Assembly (NCBI GenBank): GCA_938014335.1
Contig: CALLRP010000027.1
Coordinates: 1-64,000, forward strand
Source: an uncultured bacterium
Lineage (GTDB): Bacteria > Hydrogenedentota > Hydrogenedentia > Hydrogenedentales > Hydrogenedentaceae
DNA: 64,000 nt
Direction of reading: 5' to 3'
The position numbers were made by a program, and so were the translations under genes. Shown one piece after another: positions 60,375 through 64,000 of this stretch (position 1 is its first letter; each line of letters opens with the position of its first letter). The notes beneath the pieces were generated by a model. It was not told where the DNA came from, ran no database searches, and was given only the letters and a program-made list of their open reading frames with translations.

Positions 60375-62744
60375 TTATTTATTTACCGGAAAAACAATAT
60401 CAAATACTTGTTTAATATTTTCAACGAAGTGAAATTGGAGTTTTTCTTTTATTTCCTTTGGGATTTCCACCAAATCTTTTTCATTTTCTTTAGGTAGAAT
60501 AATTTGTTTTATCCCTGCCATATATGCAGATAGTAGTTTTTCACGAGTACCGCCAACAGGCAATATTCGACCTGTCAAGGTAATTTCCCCTGTCATAGCA
60601 ATATCTTCAGGTATGGTGCGTTTCAGCAAAGCAGAAAGGAGCGAGACAGCAATTGTAATACCTGCGGAAGGGCCATCTTTAGGTATAGAACCTTCGGGAG
60701 CGTGGATGTGTATGTCCATGTCTTTATAAAAATTGGGTGGGAGATTAAATAATGATGAATTAGCTCTAATATATGTCAAGGCTGCTTGTGCTGATTCTGT
60801 CATGACAGCACCTAATTGTCCTGTGCAAAGTAAATTCCCTTTTCCTTCCATGATACTCGTTTCGATAATTTGAATAGTCCCCCCATAAGGTGTCCATGCT
60901 AATCCGACTGCCATTCCGTATGCGAGGTTCTTTGTCATCTGAATTCGAGAATAAATCGGTGTCCCCAGAATAATTTCTACCTCATTAGGGGTAATGGAAA
61001 TAGGCGGTTTTTTTTCTTTTGTCACGACCCATCTTGCTGCTTTACGAACAATTCCCGAAATTTGTCGTTCTAACTCTCGAACACCTGCTTCTTCTGTGTA
61101 TTTTTTGATAATGTAAAATATAGACTCAGACTTAAAATAAATATCTTTTTTCTTTAATCCGCTGAATTTTATTTGTCTTGGTATTAGATGTTTTTTAGCT
61201 ATCTCATATTTTTCAGTTGGAGTATAGCCGGAAATTTTTATAACTTCCATACGGTCAAATAAGGGAGGAGGAATATCATATTCATTATTAGCCGTAGCGA
61301 TGAAAAAAACCTCAGATAGATCAAATTCAACATTTAAGTAATGGTCTATAAAATATTTATTTTGTTCCGGATCTAATACTTCGAGTAAGGCAGATGCAGG
61401 GTCTCCACGAAAATCTGTACCAATTTTATCTACTTCATCGAGAACAAAGACAGGGTTTTTAACTTTGGACTTCTTAATGTTTTGAATTATTTTCCCAGGC
61501 ATGGAAGCCACATAAGTACGGATGTGACCTCTTATTTCTGCTTCATCTCGGATTCCACCTAATGACATACGGATAAATCTGCGATTAAGTGCCGAGGCGA
61601 TAGATTTCCCTAAGGATGTTTTGCCCACTCCAGGGGGACCTACAAGACATAATACGGGACCTTTAGTTAGGTTATTACTAAGAATGCGTACTGCAAGGAA
61701 ATCCAGTATGCGGTCTTTAACCTTTTCCAGACCGTAATGGTCCCGATCTAAAATTTTTTTAGCACGGTTTAAGTCCATTCGGTCTTTTGTCCTTTTATTC
61801 CACGGAAGACTGCATAGCCATTCTATATATTCCATGATTGTTGAATATTCAGGACTATAAGATTGAACTTTTTCCATGTGCTTGATTTCCGCATTGGCTT
61901 TTTCAAGAACATGTTGTGGAAGATGTGATTTTTTGACAAGTCGTTTTAGTTCATCAATATCAGATGGATAATCAGAAATACTTTGTATATCTAAGGGAGG
62001 TTCTTCAGTATCATCTAAAATCCAGGGCTTTATATCTTCATCGAAATAACCCTTGAGACGATTCATCATTTTCTTTTCTTTAAGATAATTTGAATTTTCG
62101 CGTCGGAGTATCTTTATTAAAGAAATAAAAATATCTTTTAATAGCGTGAGTTTTAATAAGTCCTGTTTTTCATAAATAGAGATATTAATGTGTGTACTAA
62201 TAATATCTGCAACTTCTTCAAAATTAGAACATTGATGAATCAACTTTAAAGTTTCCATAGGTATTTTTGTATTCTCTGATGCATAGGTCTCAAATTCTTT
62301 TATCACTACAGATTTAAGAAGATTAAGTGATTTTTTATTTTGTTTGTTAGAGTGATGTGTAGACTCTAATGAAAAAGGTTGTATTTCTGCTTTCGGGAAA
62401 GGTTTCTCTTGAACCCAATTAAGAATTTTTGCACGGGAGAGTGTTTCAATAATGATTTTGATTGTATTATCGGGTAGGATAAGGGCCTGTTGAATTTGTG
62501 CTACAATTCCAATTTCTAAAAATAAAGGTTCTTTTGTTTCTTGTTTTTTAGATAAATCTTGATAGGCTAATAGGATTGTTTCAGATGTTTGCATGGCTTC
62601 TTGGATAGTGTGTAAAGAAGGTTCTTTTGAGACCAAAATAGGAATTGTGTTTTTGGGAAATAAAACGATATCGGATAAAGGAAGAACAGGGAGTACCTTT
62701 TGAGGATTCGAATTTTTAGTGGTTTTTTGTTTTTTTATACCCAT
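60375..62744 (-). CDS. lon: ATP-dependent protease Lon
   Basis: 789 residues. N-terminal LON substrate domain (VLPLSDIVLFPKNTIPILVSKEPSL), AAA+ domain with Walker A GPPGVGKTSLGKSI, Walker B VFVLDEVDKIG and sensor regions, and the C-terminal proteolytic domain with catalytic Ser693 in KDGPSAGITIA. The Lys dyad is in GGTREKLLSAYMAGI. It degrades misfolded and regulatory proteins. It sits directly downstream of clpX, a common bacterial grouping. Confidence 0.98.
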   Translation of the reverse strand: MGIKKQKTTKNSNPQKVLPVLPLSDIVLFPKNTIPILVSKEPSLHTIQEAMQTSETILLAYQDLSKKQETKEPLFLEIGIVAQIQQALILPDNTIKIIIETLSRAKILNWVQEKPFPKAEIQPFSLESTHHSNKQNKKSLNLLKSVVIKEFETYASENTKIPMETLKLIHQCSNFEEVADIISTHINISIYEKQDLLKLTLLKDIFISLIKILRRENSNYLKEKKMMNRLKGYFDEDIKPWILDDTEEPPLDIQSISDYPSDIDELKRLVKKSHLPQHVLEKANAEIKHMEKVQSYSPEYSTIMEYIEWLCSLPWNKRTKDRMDLNRAKKILDRDHYGLEKVKDRILDFLAVRILSNNLTKGPVLCLVGPPGVGKTSLGKSIASALNRRFIRMSLGGIRDEAEIRGHIRTYVASMPGKIIQNIKKSKVKNPVFVLDEVDKIGTDFRGDPASALLEVLDPEQNKYFIDHYLNVEFDLSEVFFIATANNEYDIPPPLFDRMEVIKISGYTPTEKYEIAKKHLIPRQIKFSGLKKKDIYFKSESIFYIIKKYTEEAGVRELERQISGIVRKAARWVVTKEKKPPISITPNEVEIILGTPIYSRIQMTKNLAYGMAVGLAWTPYGGTIQIIETSIMEGKGNLLCTGQLGAVMTESAQAALTYIRANSSLFNLPPNFYKDMDIHIHAPEGSIPKDGPSAGITIAVSLLSALLKRTIPEDIAMTGEITLTGRILPVGGTREKLLSAYMAGIKQIILPKENEKDLVEIPKEIKEKLQFHFVENIKQVFDIVFPVNK

Positions 62745-62858
62745 GAGTTATTTTCCTAAATAATACAGATTTTAAGAATGATTAAATAGGATAGCATAAA
62801 AAGATAGAATAGATGTATTGAAATAAGGAAACTCTTTAAGAAAAGATATTAGATAAAG

Positions 62859-64000
62859 TTATGCAGAAGCAGAATTGCGATTTTTAACTTCTGTTTTAGA
62901 ACGAACATCCTGTTCATATACGAACAAGGGCTCTTCTGATTTTGTAATCACACCTGGAGTAATTATACATTCGCGAATATCTCTTCTTGAAGGTAATTCA
63001 AACATAACATCTAACATAACTTCTTCTAAAATACTCCGAAGACCTCTGGCTCCCGTTTCCTTCTTTATTGCAAATTCAGCAATGGCTTCTATGGTTTCTT
63101 CAGGAAAACGAAGTTTCACATTTTCAAGTTCAAAAAGTTTTTCATATTGTTTTGTAATAGCGTTTCTTGGCTCAATAAGAATTCTTTTCAAATCGGAGAC
63201 CGTTAATTCATGAAGGGTAGCTACAATCGGAATTCTACCTACAAATTCAGGAATCATACCAAAAGAAATTAAGTCTTCAGGTTTGACCATAGCTAGTAAT
63301 TCACCTATCCCGAAGTCCTTTTTCGATTTGATATCCGCCTTAAACCCTATAATGTTTTTACCTACTCGCTTCTGGATAATTCTCTCCAATCCATTAAAAG
63401 CACCACCACAAATAAATAAAATGTTGCGAGTGTCTACCTGTATGCATTCCTGTTGAGGATGTTTACGTCCTCCCTGTGGTGGAACATTGGATGTTGTCCC
63501 TTCTAAGATTTTCAAAAGAGCTTGTTGTACCCCTTCGCCTGACACATCGCGAGTTATTGACGGGCTATCGCTCTTACGAGCAATTTTGTCTATTTCATCA
63601 ATATAAACAATTCCTGTTTCCGCACGGGCAATATCAAATTCTGCATTTTGTAAAAGTTTTAATATAATATTTTCAACATCATCACCGACATATCCTGCTT
63701 CCGTCAGTGTTGTAGCATCTACTATTGCAAAAGGGACATCTAACATGCGAGCTAATGTTTCTGCAAGTAATGTCTTACCACTTCCAGAGGGGCCTATAAG
63801 TAATACATTTGATTTTTGAATCTCTACTCCCTGTATCTCTCCACCATACGCTATTCTTTTGTAGTGATTATGAACGGCAACAGAAAGTATTCGTTTCGAT
63901 TGTTCCTGTCCAATTACATATTGATCTAAAAATTCTTTTATCTCGCGGGGAGTAGGGACCTTAACGGTTCGTCTATGTTTTTTACGGTTTTGGTCATCGC
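62859..64000 (-). CDS. clpX: ATP-dependent Clp protease ATP-binding subunit ClpX (5' partial)
   Basis: The frame is open to the right edge, so the N-terminus with the zinc finger is outside. Visible: [35 protein letters not shown], Walker A GPSGSGKT (about 63770), [20 protein letters not shown], Walker [15 protein letters not shown], the pore-loop region GGRKHP, the ClpP-binding IGF motif in NIIGFKADI, and the C-domain. Unfoldase that feeds ClpP. Gap to lon is 114 bp without a visible terminator. clpP and tig would be expected to the right. Confidence 0.97.
   Translation of the reverse strand, partial: DDQNRKKHRRTVKVPTPREIKEFLDQYVIGQEQSKRILSVAVHNHYKRIAYGGEIQGVEIQKSNVLLIGPSGSGKTLLAETLARMLDVPFAIVDATTLTEAGYVGDDVENIILKLLQNAEFDIARAETGIVYIDEIDKIARKSDSPSITRDVSGEGVQQALLKILEGTTSNVPPQGGRKHPQQECIQVDTRNILFICGGAFNGLERIIQKRVGKNIIGFKADIKSKKDFGIGELLAMVKPEDLISFGMIPEFVGRIPIVATLHELTVSDLKRILIEPRNAITKQYEKLFELENVKLRFPEETIEAIAEFAIKKETGARGLRSILEEVMLDVMFELPSRRDIRECIITPGVITKSEEPLFVYEQDVRSKTEVKNRNSASA

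Noticed and set aside
1..64000. Insertion sequences, prophage, integrons, toxin-antitoxin or restriction systems
   Set aside because: No transposase, integrase, terminal repeats with target duplication, or defence-gene motifs were found in the readable frames.

Overview
The window is a 64 kb piece of a clearly AT-rich bacterial chromosome. It is densely packed with short gene spacings, and I see no insertion sequences, phage genes, rRNA or CRISPR arrays. The best guess for the organism is Candidatus Hydrogenedentota (Hydrogenedens-like) or a close relative. The reasons are secreted proteins with Glu-Gly linkers, a repeated C-terminal/N-terminal dockerin-like ELLRLIQ motif, a C-terminal Cys-membrane-Arg/Lys tail, and a bidirectional NAD-linked [NiFe] hydrogenase. 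This placement is inferred from protein style, because no phylogenetic marker was searched. Both edges cut genes: a PASTA surface protein on the left and clpX on the right.

Layout. 0-13 kb is mostly housekeeping: mltG, ruvX, an aldo/keto reductase, tRNA-Met, an exonuclease III, a PduO-type cobalamin adenosyltransferase, an alpha/beta hydrolase, AraD-like, Dus, thiC, valS and an M50 protease. 13.4-20.9 kb holds an orphan 504-residue protein and then a five-gene cluster around an unusual fusion of an RsbW-like kinase, ferredoxin and [FeFe]-hydrogenase-like domain (two DRTGG proteins, a PHP protein, a GHKL ATPase), followed by a 5'-nucleotidase-like protein and a small lipoprotein. 20.9-29.2 kb holds Hsp20, glnS, tatA, a Trm112-like protein, two tandem DUF502 proteins, tsaE, glgA, a NIF3-like protein and a MEMO-like protein. 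29.3-34 kb is a tight operon: ankyrin lipoprotein, RNase HI, a 920-residue hybrid histidine kinase and a D-Ala-D-Ala carboxypeptidase-like protein. 34-39.7 kb codes for large secreted proteins (SBBP beta-propeller, SUMF1 domain) and a lipoprotein. 39.7-44.1 kb is the ybaB-fmt-rsmB-PASTA-rpe operon.

44.1-51.4 kb is the hydrogen module. A palindrome-rich intergenic region with a good sigma70-type promoter precedes hoxF-hoxU-hoxY-hoxH-hoxW and a receiver-only response regulator. A strong intrinsic terminator follows, and then a membrane histidine kinase. 53.2-57.7 kb is a likely exopolysaccharide O-acetylation operon (beta-helix protein, MBOAT acyltransferase, SGNH-like partner) that resembles the alginate acetylation logic. 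57.7-64 kb is leuS, lon and clpX.

How it may work together: the Hox enzyme would exchange electrons between H2 and NAD(H) in the cytoplasm. Its receiver protein and the adjacent kinase suggest redox-linked two-component control. The separate [FeFe]-like cluster keeps all four H-cluster cysteines but has lost the usual proton-transfer and second-shell residues. It has no HydABC partners in the window, so it looks more like an H2/redox or CO sensor feeding a kinase/anti-sigma output than a catalytic hydrogenase. That cluster, the palindromic region before hoxF, and a multi-helix noncoding segment at about 52.0-52.15 kb are the parts most worth following up.
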